From NCBI GenBank assembly GCA_045613065.1, contig JAZLAH010000052.1:1-32493 (forward strand): a DNA stretch of 32,493 nt, read 5' to 3'. A program made the position numbers and the translations under genes. Positions 8,925 through 17,081 of this stretch are shown here, one piece after another; the first letter of the stretch is position 1; every line of letters begins with the position of its first letter. The notes under the pieces were generated by a model. The model made no database searches and was not told the origin of the DNA. It worked only from the letters and a program-made list of their open reading frames with translations. The DNA is from Fimenecus sp045613065 (lineage in GTDB: Bacteria; Bacillota; Clostridia; Oscillospirales; Acutalibacteraceae).

Positions 8925-9800
8925 ATGAAAATCACAAAAGCCATTATCCCTGCAGCAGGTCTTGGCACAAGAGTTCTTCCTGCATCAAAAGCTGTTCCAA
9001 AGGAAATGCTCAATATTGTTGACAAACCTGCAATTCAGTATCTTGTTGAAGAAGCAGTAAAATCAGGCATTACAGATATTCTTATTATCACAAACCGTGG
9101 CAAAGGTGTTATCGAAGACCATTTTGACCACGCATATGAACTTGAAGATAAGTTAAGCAAAAATTCTGACAAAAAGGACCTTTACGACTCTGTTCTTGAG
9201 TGTTCACAGCTTTGCAACACATATTTCCTTCGTCAGAAAGAAACAAAAGGTTTAGGTCACGCTGTGCTTTGTGCAAAAAACTTTGTTGGTAACGAACCTT
9301 TTGCAATCCTTTATGGTGACGATGTTTTCATTTCAGAAAATGAACCTGTTACAAAACAGCTTATTGACGTTTATGAAAAATATGGTAAAGGCGTTGTTGG
9401 TGTAAAAGAAGTACCTTCGAAAGACGTCTGCAAATACTGCTCACTGAAGGTTGAAGAAATCGATGAGAAAATATTCAACTGTACAGATATGATTGAAAAA
9501 CCAAAACCAGAAGAAATTATGTCAAACTATTCAATTTTAGGCCGTGTTGTTATGCCACCTGAAATTTTTGACATACTTGAAGTTACTCCAAGAGGTGCAG
9601 GAAACGAACTTCAGCTTACAGATGCTATGAAAACTCTTGCCCAAACAAAAGGCGTTATTGCTCTCGATTACGATGGCGTACGATATGATATGGGCAATAA
9701 AATGGGCATTATGAAAGCTAACTGTGAGGTTGCTCTTAAACACCCTGAAATTGGAGAAGACTTCAAAGCTTACATCAAAGAGCTTGCAAAAACTTTATAA
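8925..9800 (+). CDS. galU: UTP-glucose-1-phosphate uridylyltransferase
   Basis: Makes UDP-glucose from UTP and glucose-1-phosphate for wall polysaccharides, glycolipids and galactose use. The 291-residue length is standard. Family signatures: nucleotide-binding loop AAGLGTRVLPASKAVPKEML near the N-terminus, KPAIQYLVEEA, the metal-binding region ILYGDDVF, EKPKPEE, and GNELQLTDA. The start is fixed by AAGGAG at 8911-8916, eight bases before the ATG. It is the last gene of the ahcY operon and ends before a strong hairpin terminator. Confidence 0.96.
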   Translation: MKITKAIIPAAGLGTRVLPASKAVPKEMLNIVDKPAIQYLVEEAVKSGITDILIITNRGKGVIEDHFDHAYELEDKLSKNSDKKDLYDSVLECSQLCNTYFLRQKETKGLGHAVLCAKNFVGNEPFAILYGDDVFISENEPVTKQLIDVYEKYGKGVVGVKEVPSKDVCKYCSLKVEEIDEKIFNCTDMIEKPKPEEIMSNYSILGRVVMPPEIFDILEVTPRGAGNELQLTDAMKTLAQTKGVIALDYDGVRYDMGNKMGIMKANCEVALKHPEIGEDFKAYIKELAKTL

Positions 9801-9814
9801 TATTGCACATAGAA

Positions 9815-9850
9815 AAAGGACTTGTTCATTGAACAAGTCCTTTGTTTTTT
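9815..9850 (+). terminator. Bidirectional terminator between galU and the convergent dockerin gene
   Basis: A 13-bp perfect stem (9815-9827 with 9831-9843), a 3-base loop and a T-run to 9850. An A-run precedes the stem, so it can also stop transcription of the minus-strand gene that ends at 9856. Confidence 0.92.
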
Positions 9851-9855
9851 CCCAA

Positions 9856-10782
9856 TTAATATGTAACCGTCCATTCTTCGTAAAAGCCCATTCCAATTTC
9901 AACAGCTTTTCCAAGTCCTGTCATATTCATAATCATTATCATTGGACAATCTACGCTATACTCCACCATATTTCCCGTTGTTTTTTCAATCTTTGCTTTA
10001 ACAACAGCATCTTTGTAATCACAATCTATTGACATTTTTTCCAAATCTTCTGGAGACATATCTGTCTCAAAATCTTCCTTTGTTACAATAGTCGCAACAT
10101 TACCTACACTTTCATTTCTTGTAGGATTCATTTTACCTTTAACTGTCATTTCAACAATGTAATACTCGCCTGATTCTACAAAGGAGATGTTTGAAACATC
10201 ACTCAATTTAAGATTACAAGCATTTTCAACAGGAGGAAATGCTGTAGCGATATTTTCACCTACATAAGTTTCATCCACTACTATGAGCTCATCACTGAAA
10301 TCGGCAGTCACCACTTCTTTTATCGATGGATCACCTGGTTCAAGTGTCATATTGTACATTCCCTCTACTACCGGATGAATATACACATGATTATTGTAAT
10401 TATATATTTTATTATATTTATGTGTTGCAGTTGCTGCATTTGTTTTAACATCATTAAATGATTTTACAAAATAATCCAACTGCTCTGCTTTTGTGTCAAG
10501 TGGTTTATCCTCTACTCCTGGAATTTCTATTAACCCTGCAACAATCTGAAGAACAATTCTTGCATCAACAGCAGAGACACTTCCGTTACCATCCACATCA
10601 TAAAGAGTAGCATCAACACCTGTTTCCAAACCTGCAACAACCTGTAAAATTTTACGAGCATCAACTGCAGTAATGTTCCCATCACTATTTACATCACCGG
10701 GTAATCTCTCTGCAAAAGCTGTAACACCAAGCATTGAACACGCAAATACAACAGCCAAAACAACTGAAATAATCTTTTTCAT
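9856..10782 (-). CDS. Secreted protein with N-terminal dockerin domain
   Basis: 308 residues from ATG 10782. The frame is open to 10839, but the internal ATG has AAGAAGG upstream and begins a clear signal peptide (MKKIISVVLAVVFACSML, cleavage probably after AFA at 24). A type I-like dockerin follows at about 29-82, with two calcium loops: GDVNSDGNITAVDARKIL and YDVDGNGSVSAVDARIVL. Dockerins bind cohesin domains on scaffold or surface proteins; an N-terminal position is less common than a C-terminal one. The remaining roughly 210 residues match no family I recognise; they contain no visible glycosidase or protease motif. Part of the dockerin is identical at DNA level to the dockerin gene at 20480. 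Confidence 0.88.
   Translation of the reverse strand: MKKIISVVLAVVFACSMLGVTAFAERLPGDVNSDGNITAVDARKILQVVAGLETGVDATLYDVDGNGSVSAVDARIVLQIVAGLIEIPGVEDKPLDTKAEQLDYFVKSFNDVKTNAATATHKYNKIYNYNNHVYIHPVVEGMYNMTLEPGDPSIKEVVTADFSDELIVVDETYVGENIATAFPPVENACNLKLSDVSNISFVESGEYYIVEMTVKGKMNPTRNESVGNVATIVTKEDFETDMSPEDLEKMSIDCDYKDAVVKAKIEKTTGNMVEYSVDCPMIMIMNMTGLGKAVEIGMGFYEEWTVTY
10632..10664 (-). repeat. 33-bp segment identical to 20578-20610 (dockerin helix)
   Basis: Encodes the ...DARKILQVVA part of the first dockerin repeat. The same 33 bases occur in the same orientation at 20578-20610, inside another dockerin gene about 10 kb away, which points to recent duplication or gene conversion rather than a mobile element. 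Confidence 0.9.
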
Positions 10783-10813
10783 AAACAATACCTTCTTTCT
10801 ATTTATGAACATT

Positions 10814-10843
10814 ATTATACCACAATGTCTACCTTTCACACAA
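10814..10843 (-). promoter_or_regulatory. Promoter of the N-terminal dockerin gene
   Basis: TATAAT at 10814-10819 with an extended -10 (TGG), and TTGTGT at 10838-10843 with an 18-base spacer. It supports the start at 10782 rather than 10839, because the longer frame would begin upstream of the transcript start. Confidence 0.6.
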
Positions 10844-10869
10844 CTACAAATAATTTACATTACAATTAC

Positions 10870-10898
10870 AAAAGGTGGTATGTTTTATACCACCTTTT
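10870..10898 (-). terminator. Terminator downstream of dapL
   Basis: A 12-bp stem (10870-10881 with 10887-10898) and a 5-base loop, starting seven bases after the dapL stop. The trailing T-run on the minus strand is short (TTTTGT). It closes the hom-to-dapL block before the promoter of the dockerin gene. Confidence 0.75.
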
Positions 10899-10904
10899 TG
10901 AAAC

Positions 10905-12119
10905 TTATTTTGCGAAATAGTTTTTGATTCTTTCAACAGCTTTAATTGTATTTTCTGTTGAACCAAATGCAGTAAGTCTGAAATATCCTTCACCACTTGG
11001 ACCGAAACCTTCACCAGGAGTACCAACAACTTGAATATTCTCAAGAAGCGTATCAAAGAATTCCCAGCTTGACATTCCATCAGGAGTCTTAAGCCATACA
11101 TAAGGTGAATTTACTGCACCATATACTGTAAAGCCACATTCCTTAAGTCCGTTATAAATAATCTTTGCATTATTCTGATAATATGCGATAATTTCACGAA
11201 CCTGCTTTTTGCCCTCTTCACTGTAAACAGCTTCAGCAGCTCTCTGTGTAATATAAGAAACACCGTTGAACTTTGTTGCCTGACGACGAGCCCAGAGTGC
11301 GTTGAGTTCAACACCATCAATCTTAATGTCATGTGGAACAACTGTGTAACCACAACGAACACCTGTGAAACCTGCAGTTTTTGAGAAGCTTCTGAATTCA
11401 ATAGCACAGCTCTTTGCACCTTCGATTTCATAAATTGAATGAGGAACATTATCTTCTGTGATAAATGCTTCATAAGCTGAGTCAAAGAGGATTACAGCAC
11501 CATTTTCGTTTGCATAATCAACCCATTTTTTGAGTTCATCCTTTGTTGCTGCCATACCTGTTGGATTGTTAGGGAAACAAAGATAGATAATATCAACCTT
11601 TTCCTTTGGAAGTTCTGGTAAGAAGTTATTTTCAGCATTACAAGGCATATAGTAAATATTACTCCAACCTTCTGCTGTTTTGTCACCTGAACGACCGCTC
11701 ATAACATTTGTGTCAACATAAACAGGATAAACAGGGTCACAAACAGCAACCTTGTTGTCTGTTGAGAAAATGTCACCGATATTACCACAATCACTCTTTG
11801 CACCGTCTGATACAAAAATTTCACTGTTATCGAGCTCAACACCACGTGCCTTATAGTCATTTTCATTAATAGCATCTAAAAGCCATTTGTGACCATATTC
11901 AGGTGGATAACCCATAAATGTTTTTTCATTTGCCATTTCGTCAACAGCCTTGTGCATAGCTTCAATACAAGCATCTGCAAGAGGACGAGTTACATCACCG
12001 ATACCAAGACGAATGATTGGCTTGTCAGGATTAGCTGCAACGTAAGCATTTACCTTTTTTGCAATATTTGAGAAAAGGTATGAACTCTGAATTTTTAAGA
12101 AATTGTCATTTATTTTCAT
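10905..12119 (-). CDS. dapL: LL-diaminopimelate aminotransferase
   Basis: A PLP-dependent enzyme that converts tetrahydrodipicolinate directly to LL-2,6-diaminopimelate with glutamate as donor, bypassing acylated intermediates in lysine and peptidoglycan synthesis. 404 residues in the aspartate aminotransferase fold; visible motifs are RLGIGDVTRPL near the N-terminus, CFPNNPTGMAA, and the PLP lysine in RSFSKTAGFTGVRCGY. The frame is open to 12179, but ATG 12119 is chosen because GGAGGAAC lies just upstream and the protein then begins in the family's usual way (MKINDNFLKIQSSYLFSNIAKK). It starts 22 bases after dapF, the enzyme acting on its product. Confidence 0.95.
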   Translation of the reverse strand: MKINDNFLKIQSSYLFSNIAKKVNAYVAANPDKPIIRLGIGDVTRPLADACIEAMHKAVDEMANEKTFMGYPPEYGHKWLLDAINENDYKARGVELDNSEIFVSDGAKSDCGNIGDIFSTDNKVAVCDPVYPVYVDTNVMSGRSGDKTAEGWSNIYYMPCNAENNFLPELPKEKVDIIYLCFPNNPTGMAATKDELKKWVDYANENGAVILFDSAYEAFITEDNVPHSIYEIEGAKSCAIEFRSFSKTAGFTGVRCGYTVVPHDIKIDGVELNALWARRQATKFNGVSYITQRAAEAVYSEEGKKQVREIIAYYQNNAKIIYNGLKECGFTVYGAVNSPYVWLKTPDGMSSWEFFDTLLENIQVVGTPGEGFGPSGEGYFRLTAFGSTENTIKAVERIKNYFAK

Positions 12120-12141
12120 ATTTGTTCCTCCATGATGGATT

Positions 12142-12969
12142 TTATATTTCACCATCAAATACTTTAACCGAATCTCCACTTAAATACACATTGTCATTCT
12201 CGTGCCATTGAACACTTAAAAAACCACCTTTAGCTTGAATAGTAATTTCATCATTTTTAGAGTAAATCCCATTCACGACTGATGCAACGGCAACTGCACA
12301 AGCACCTGTACCACAGGCAAGTGTTTCACCACTACCACGTTCCCAGACACGCATTTTCAGATGTTTTTTATCTAAAACCTCTACAAATTCCGTATTTATT
12401 CTTTCAGGAAACATTTCATGGTTTTCAAAAAGTGGCCCGATTGTATTCAAATCGAGTTTTTCTATATCATCACAAAGCACTACACAATGGGGGTTTCCCA
12501 TTGAAACACAAGTGATTTCATATAGCTTGTTTTCTATATTTAATTTTTCATTTTTTACGATACTCGTACCATATCGTGTAGGAATCTGATGGCCATTAAG
12601 TATTGGTTTTCCCATATTTACTCTGCCACCAACAACGCTTCCATCTTTTTTTATTATTTCAACAGCTTTTATCCCGCTGAGAGTCTCAACAAATATTGTT
12701 GAATTCTCTATTTTATTATCATATATGTATTTTGCCGTGCATCTGACGGCATTTCCACACATCTGTGCCCTTGAGCCGTCTGCATTATAAATATCCATAA
12801 AACAATCAACAATAACAGATGGTTTTATCAGAACAATTCCGTCTGCACCTATTCCAAAATGTCTGTCACTTAATTTTTTAGATAAATCTTTTGGATTTTC
12901 AACGTTTTGTGTGAAACAATCAATGTAAATATAATCATTTCCTGCACCGTGCATTTTGGTAAATCTCAT
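12142..12969 (-). CDS. dapF: Diaminopimelate epimerase
   Basis: Converts LL- to meso-diaminopimelate, the precursor of lysine and of DAP-type peptidoglycan, without a cofactor. The 275-residue protein has the two catalytic cysteines in their standard contexts: NADGSRAQMCGNAVRC and GETLACGTGACA, plus the N-terminal KMHGAGNDY. It sits directly before dapL, so two consecutive pathway steps are coupled. The ribosome site is the G-run at 12977-12981, inside the 3' arm of a hairpin in the glyA-dapF gap (listed separately), which may modulate translation. Confidence 0.96.
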   Translation of the reverse strand: MRFTKMHGAGNDYIYIDCFTQNVENPKDLSKKLSDRHFGIGADGIVLIKPSVIVDCFMDIYNADGSRAQMCGNAVRCTAKYIYDNKIENSTIFVETLSGIKAVEIIKKDGSVVGGRVNMGKPILNGHQIPTRYGTSIVKNEKLNIENKLYEITCVSMGNPHCVVLCDDIEKLDLNTIGPLFENHEMFPERINTEFVEVLDKKHLKMRVWERGSGETLACGTGACAVAVASVVNGIYSKNDEITIQAKGGFLSVQWHENDNVYLSGDSVKVFDGEI

Positions 12970-12977
12970 ATAATTTC

Positions 12978-13011
12978 CCCCACTGCATTTTTTACATTGT
13001 ATGCAGTGGGG
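12978..13011 (-). promoter_or_regulatory. Stable hairpin overlapping the dapF ribosome site
   Basis: An 11-bp perfect stem (CCCCACTGCAT at 12978-12988, ATGCAGTGGGG at 13001-13011) with a 12-base loop. On the minus strand it begins 15 bases after the glyA stop, and its 3' arm holds the G-run serving as the dapF Shine-Dalgarno site. There is no T-run, so it is not a typical terminator; it may sequester the site or protect the upstream mRNA. Confidence 0.6.
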
Positions 13012-13026
13012 ACATTGTCTTATGAA

Positions 13027-14280
13027 TTATTCATATAATGGATACTTCTTGCAGATTTCTGCAACACCGTTTGTGATGTATTCTTTCTGATTTTCAAAAT
13101 CAGTTGCTGCAAGATAAATGAATTCAGCTATCTTATCCATTTCCTCAACACCAAGACCTCTTGTTGTTACTGCAGGAGTACCGATTCTTACACCGCTTGT
13201 AACAAATGGCTTTTCAGGGTCATTAGGAATAGCATTCTTGTTTGCTGTAATATGAACTTCGTCAAGTCTGTGTTCAAGTTCCTTACCTGTAATACCAACT
13301 GAACGAAGGTCAACAAGCATAAGGTGATTATCTGTACCACCAGATACCAAGTTAATTCCTCTCTTTGTAAGACCCTCTGCAAGAGCTTTTGCATTGTCAA
13401 TAACTCTCTGCTGATATTCTTTGAATTCTTCACTTAAAGCTTCACCGAAGCAAACTGCCTTACCTGCGATAATATGCATTAAAGGACCACCCTGTGTACC
13501 TGGGAAAATTGCCTTGTTGAACTGCATTCCGAATTCTTCATCCTTGCAAAGAATGATACCACCACGAGGACCACGAAGAGTCTTGTGTGTTGTTGATGTA
13601 ACAACATCTGCATATGGCACTGGTGATGGGTGAAGACCTGCTGCAACAAGACCAGCAATATGAGCCATATCAACCATAAAATATGCGCCAACACTATGTG
13701 CAATATTTGCCATTTTTTCAAAGTCAATTGTTCTTGGATATGCTGATGCACCTGCTACGATAAGCTTTGGCTGACATTCCCTTGCTTCCTTTTCAAAAGC
13801 ATCATAATCAAGAAATCCGTTTTCATCAACACCATAAGGTACAAAGTTATAGTATTTACCTGACATATTAACAGGTGAACCGTGAGTTAAATGACCACCT
13901 TCAGCAAGGTTCATACCCATAACTGTATCACCTGGCTGGATAAGAGCAAAGTAAACAGCCATGTTTGCCTGAGCCCCTGAATGTGGCTGAACATTAACAT
14001 AAGCAGCACCGAAAAGCTTCTTAAGTCTGTCACGAGCAATATCTTCTACGATATCAACGTGCTGACAACCACCATAATATCTCTTTCCTGGGTAACCTTC
14101 AGCATATTTGTTTGTAAGCACGCTACCCATAGCAGCCATAACAGCAGGTGAAACGATGTTTTCACTTGCAATAAGCTCGAGATTTTCTCTCTGTCTTTTA
14201 AGCTCAAGACCCATTGCCGCAGCAACTTCCGGGTCAGTATTATTTATAAATCCAATTGAATCAAATAAATTTTTAAACAT
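13027..14280 (-). CDS. glyA: Serine hydroxymethyltransferase
   Basis: A PLP enzyme interconverting serine and glycine while moving a one-carbon unit to tetrahydrofolate, feeding purine, thymidylate and methionine synthesis. 417 residues, normal length. Visible motifs: LELIASENIVSPAV, NKYAEGYPGKRYYGG, VQPHSGAQAN, the PLP lysine in STTHKTLRGPRGG, and FPGTQGGPLMH. The ribosome site is AAGGAA before ATG 14280. It follows guaB by 19 bases, so the pair is cotranscribed; one-carbon supply and IMP conversion are both purine-linked. Confidence 0.97.
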   Translation of the reverse strand: MFKNLFDSIGFINNTDPEVAAAMGLELKRQRENLELIASENIVSPAVMAAMGSVLTNKYAEGYPGKRYYGGCQHVDIVEDIARDRLKKLFGAAYVNVQPHSGAQANMAVYFALIQPGDTVMGMNLAEGGHLTHGSPVNMSGKYYNFVPYGVDENGFLDYDAFEKEARECQPKLIVAGASAYPRTIDFEKMANIAHSVGAYFMVDMAHIAGLVAAGLHPSPVPYADVVTSTTHKTLRGPRGGIILCKDEEFGMQFNKAIFPGTQGGPLMHIIAGKAVCFGEALSEEFKEYQQRVIDNAKALAEGLTKRGINLVSGGTDNHLMLVDLRSVGITGKELEHRLDEVHITANKNAIPNDPEKPFVTSGVRIGTPAVTTRGLGVEEMDKIAEFIYLAATDFENQKEYITNGVAEICKKYPLYE

Positions 14281-14299
14281 AGTTTTTTAATTCCTTAAA

Positions 14300-15760
14300 T
14301 TATATATTTCCTGAATAGTTAGGAGCTTCCTTTGTAATGTAAACGTCATGAGGATGGCTTTCCTTAAGACCTGCGTTTGTAATTCTGATAAACTTTGTCT
14401 TTGTCTTAAGTTCTTCGATTGTAGCACAACCACAGTAACCCATACCTGCTTTAAGACCACCCATAAGCTGGTAAATTGTATCAGAAAGAAGTCCCTTGTA
14501 AGGAACACGTCCTTCAACGCCTTCTGGAACGAGTTTCTTGTTATTAGCCTGGAAGTATCTGTCTTTTGAACCATTGTTCATAGCAGCAATACTACCCATA
14601 CCACGATAAACCTTGAACTGACGTCCCTGATAGATTTCGCTTTCACCTGGTGACTCTTCACAACCTGCAACAAGTGAACCAACCATAATTGCAGAAGCAC
14701 CTGCAGCAATAGCCTTAACGATTTCACCTGAATACTTGATACCACCGTCAGCGATTACTGTAATACCATGCTTTGCAGCTTCGTTTGCTGAATCGTAAAC
14801 AGCTGTAATCTGTGGAACACCGATACCTGCAACAACACGAGTTGTACAAATTGAACCAGGGCCGATACCAACCTTAACACAATCTGCACCTGCATCAATA
14901 AGAGCTTTTGTAGCTTCAGCAGTTGCAATATTACCAGCAATAAGAGGAAGGTCAGGATAAGCTGCCTTAACCTTAGCAACAGCATTGATAATACCATGGC
15001 TATGACCATGAGCAGAGTCAAGAGTAACCATGTCAACACCTGCTTCAATAAGAGCAGCTACACGGTCAAGTACGTCAGCAGTTGCACCAACAGCAGCACC
15101 ACAGAGGAGTCTACCCATAGAATCTCTTGCTGAGTTTGGATATTTAACTGCTTTTTCAATATCCTTAATTGTAATAAGACCCTTAAGGAATCCTTCTGCA
15201 TCAACTAAAGGAAGCTTTTCAATCTTATGTTTCATAAGAATCTTCTTTGCTTCGTCATGATTTGTACCAACAGGAGCAGTTACAAGACCTTCGCTTGTCA
15301 TAAAATCTTTGATTTTACCACTATAATCAGCGATAAATCTCATATCACGGTTTGTGAGGATACCAACAAGTCTGCCGTTTTCATCACATACAGGAACACC
15401 TGAAATCTTATAACGATGCATAAGATTGTCAGCTTCCTGAACTGTATTTTCAGGAGATAAGAAGAATGGGTTATTGATAACGCCGTTTTCACTTCTCTTA
15501 ACCTTGTCAACCTGTGCTTTCTGAGCTTCGATTGACATATTCTTATGGATAATACCAATACCACCTTCACGAGCAATAGCAATAGCCATATTACTTTCAG
15601 TAACTGTATCCATAGCCGCTGTGATAACAGGTGTATTCAATTTAATTGTTTTTGTAAGCTGAGTTGAAATATCAACATCACTTGGAAGAACGTTGCTTTC
15701 TGCTGGAATGAGAAGCACGTCATCAAAGGTAAGTCCTTCTTTTACAAACTTGTCTGTCAT
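14300..15760 (-). CDS. guaB: IMP dehydrogenase
   Basis: Oxidises IMP to XMP with NAD, the committed step to guanine nucleotides. The 486-residue protein is a TIM barrel with two inserted CBS domains (about 90-205). It shows the N-terminal GLTFDDVLLIPAES, DSAHGHSHG, the catalytic cysteine loop GIGPGSICTTR, the flap region GMGSIAAM, and EGVEGRVPYKG. A clear AAGGAGAT lies before ATG 15760. A terminator separates it from lysC upstream; an isolated TATAAT at 15789-15794 could be its -10, but no good -35 is seen, so some readthrough from lysC is possible. Confidence 0.97.
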   Translation of the reverse strand: MTDKFVKEGLTFDDVLLIPAESNVLPSDVDISTQLTKTIKLNTPVITAAMDTVTESNMAIAIAREGGIGIIHKNMSIEAQKAQVDKVKRSENGVINNPFFLSPENTVQEADNLMHRYKISGVPVCDENGRLVGILTNRDMRFIADYSGKIKDFMTSEGLVTAPVGTNHDEAKKILMKHKIEKLPLVDAEGFLKGLITIKDIEKAVKYPNSARDSMGRLLCGAAVGATADVLDRVAALIEAGVDMVTLDSAHGHSHGIINAVAKVKAAYPDLPLIAGNIATAEATKALIDAGADCVKVGIGPGSICTTRVVAGIGVPQITAVYDSANEAAKHGITVIADGGIKYSGEIVKAIAAGASAIMVGSLVAGCEESPGESEIYQGRQFKVYRGMGSIAAMNNGSKDRYFQANNKKLVPEGVEGRVPYKGLLSDTIYQLMGGLKAGMGYCGCATIEELKTKTKFIRITNAGLKESHPHDVYITKEAPNYSGNI

Positions 15761-15792
15761 AATTTATATCTCCTTCACATTTATTTTCATTA

Positions 15793-15825
15793 TAAAATAG
15801 AGAGAAACTAATTTGTTTCTCTCTA
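15793..15825 (-). terminator. Terminator between lysC and guaB
   Basis: An 11-bp stem (15798-15808 with 15815-15825) with a 6-base loop, followed on the minus strand by TTTTATAA. It begins 13 bases after the lysC stop. The short T-run suggests partial rather than complete stopping. Confidence 0.75.
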
Positions 15826-15838
15826 AAAATAGTCACAA

Positions 15839-16312
15839 TTATTCCGCAGGGAAGAATGCCTTGTGAATAGCACTAACTGCACGGTCAGCATCCTCAAGGT
15901 TAATAAGAACTGAAATTTTAATTTCGCTTGTCGCAATCATATCAATGTTGATGTCGCGCTCGTAGAGAGCCTCAAACATTTTTGAAGCTGTTCCTGGGTG
16001 AGATTCCATACCTGCACCAACGATTGAAATTTTAGCAACTGATGTATCGCAGATAATATTTTCGTCAGCGATATCGAACAAGTTCTTTATACATTCAACA
16101 GTTTCGTCAGCATTACTCTTTCCAACTGTGAATGTAATGTCCTTTGTGCTGTCACGACCAACAGACTGTAAAATAATATCAACATTTATCTTGTGCTTTG
16201 CAAGAACATCGAAAAGTTTAAACGCAACACCTGGAGTGTTTGGAATTTGTGTAACTGAAATACGTGCCACATCAGTATCCTTTGTAACACCTCTGATAAG
16301 CATTTTTTCCAT
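15839..16312 (-). CDS. lysC: Putative aspartokinase beta subunit (internal in-frame start of lysC)
   Basis: Within lysC, AAGGAGG at 16321-16327 lies eight bases before an in-frame ATG at 16310-16312 (codon 246). Translation from there would give a 157-residue protein consisting of the two ACT domains only. Bacillus aspartokinase II is known to be an alpha2-beta2 enzyme whose beta subunit comes from an in-frame internal start at about this codon. The ribosome site and spacing are seen here; actual use is inferred from that family precedent. Confidence 0.75.
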   Translation of the reverse strand: MEKMLIRGVTKDTDVARISVTQIPNTPGVAFKLFDVLAKHKINVDIILQSVGRDSTKDITFTVGKSNADETVECIKNLFDIADENIICDTSVAKISIVGAGMESHPGTASKMFEALYERDINIDMIATSEIKISVLINLEDADRAVSAIHKAFFPAE

Positions 16313-17047
16313 TTTGGTAACCTCCTTAACAATTGTACCAGGAACTCTCTTAAGGCTTGAGAGAACCTCTAACTCAACATTATACTTTTTAGCCATTTCA
16401 ACAGAACGGTTATTTAAAACCTGAGCACCAAGAGTTGCAAGTTCAAGCATTTCATCATAAGTGATTTCCTGAAGCTTTTTAGCGTTGTCAACTTTTCTTG
16501 GGTCTGCTGTATAAACACCTTCAACGTCTGTGAAAATCTGGCAACGGTCAGCACGAAGAGCTGCAGCAATAGCAACTGCACTTGTATCTGAACCACCACG
16601 GCCAAGAGTTGTAAGGTCGTCATATTTGTTAATTCCCTGGAAACCAGCCACAACAACAATATTATGACGGTCGATTTCTGAACGGAGTCTGTCTGCTTTA
16701 ACATTCTTGATTCTTGCTGCTCCGTAAGCAGAACTTGTGTTAAATCCTGCCTGCCAGCCAAGAAGTGAAACCACAGGGCATCCTAATTTTTCAATAGCCA
16801 TTGCAAGGAGTGCAATTGAAATCTGTTCACCAGATGCCATAAGCATATCCATTTCTCTCTTTGATGGCTTCCCATTGATTTCATAAGCTTTTGCAATCAA
16901 ATCATCTGTTGTGTCACCCTGTGCTGAAACTACAACAACAACATCATTACCTGCACGATATGTGTCAGTAACAATCTGGGCAACATTCATAACTCTTTCG
17001 GCATCACGAACACTCGAACCACCGAATTTCTGAACTATAAGTCCCAT
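15839..17047 (-). CDS. lysC: Aspartokinase
   Basis: Phosphorylates aspartate, the first step towards lysine, methionine, threonine and diaminopimelate. 402 residues: kinase domain with the N-terminal signature VQKFGGSSV and TTLGRGGSDTSAVA, then two C-terminal ACT domains (about 260-400) that bind feedback amino acids. The length and layout match Bacillus aspartokinase II. Start is fixed by AGGAGG just before ATG 17047. It lies 34 bases after hom, so these consecutive pathway genes share a transcript. An internal start with its own perfect ribosome site lies at codon 246 (separate entry). No lysine riboswitch is seen ahead of the pair. Confidence 0.96.
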   Translation of the reverse strand: MGLIVQKFGGSSVRDAERVMNVAQIVTDTYRAGNDVVVVVSAQGDTTDDLIAKAYEINGKPSKREMDMLMASGEQISIALLAMAIEKLGCPVVSLLGWQAGFNTSSAYGAARIKNVKADRLRSEIDRHNIVVVAGFQGINKYDDLTTLGRGGSDTSAVAIAAALRADRCQIFTDVEGVYTADPRKVDNAKKLQEITYDEMLELATLGAQVLNNRSVEMAKKYNVELEVLSSLKRVPGTIVKEVTKMEKMLIRGVTKDTDVARISVTQIPNTPGVAFKLFDVLAKHKINVDIILQSVGRDSTKDITFTVGKSNADETVECIKNLFDIADENIICDTSVAKISIVGAGMESHPGTASKMFEALYERDINIDMIATSEIKISVLINLEDADRAVSAIHKAFFPAE

Positions 17048-17081
17048 ATATGTCCTCCTAAGTGGAATAAATACTATTTAA

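Noticed and set aside
10783..10839. A 19-codon N-terminal extension of the dockerin protein.
   Set aside because: It overlaps the probable -10 box, lacks a ribosome site, and would bury the signal peptide.
12120..12179. A 20-codon extension of dapL overlapping the end of dapF.
   Set aside because: The internal ATG at 12119 has a strong GGAGGA and gives the normal family N-terminus.
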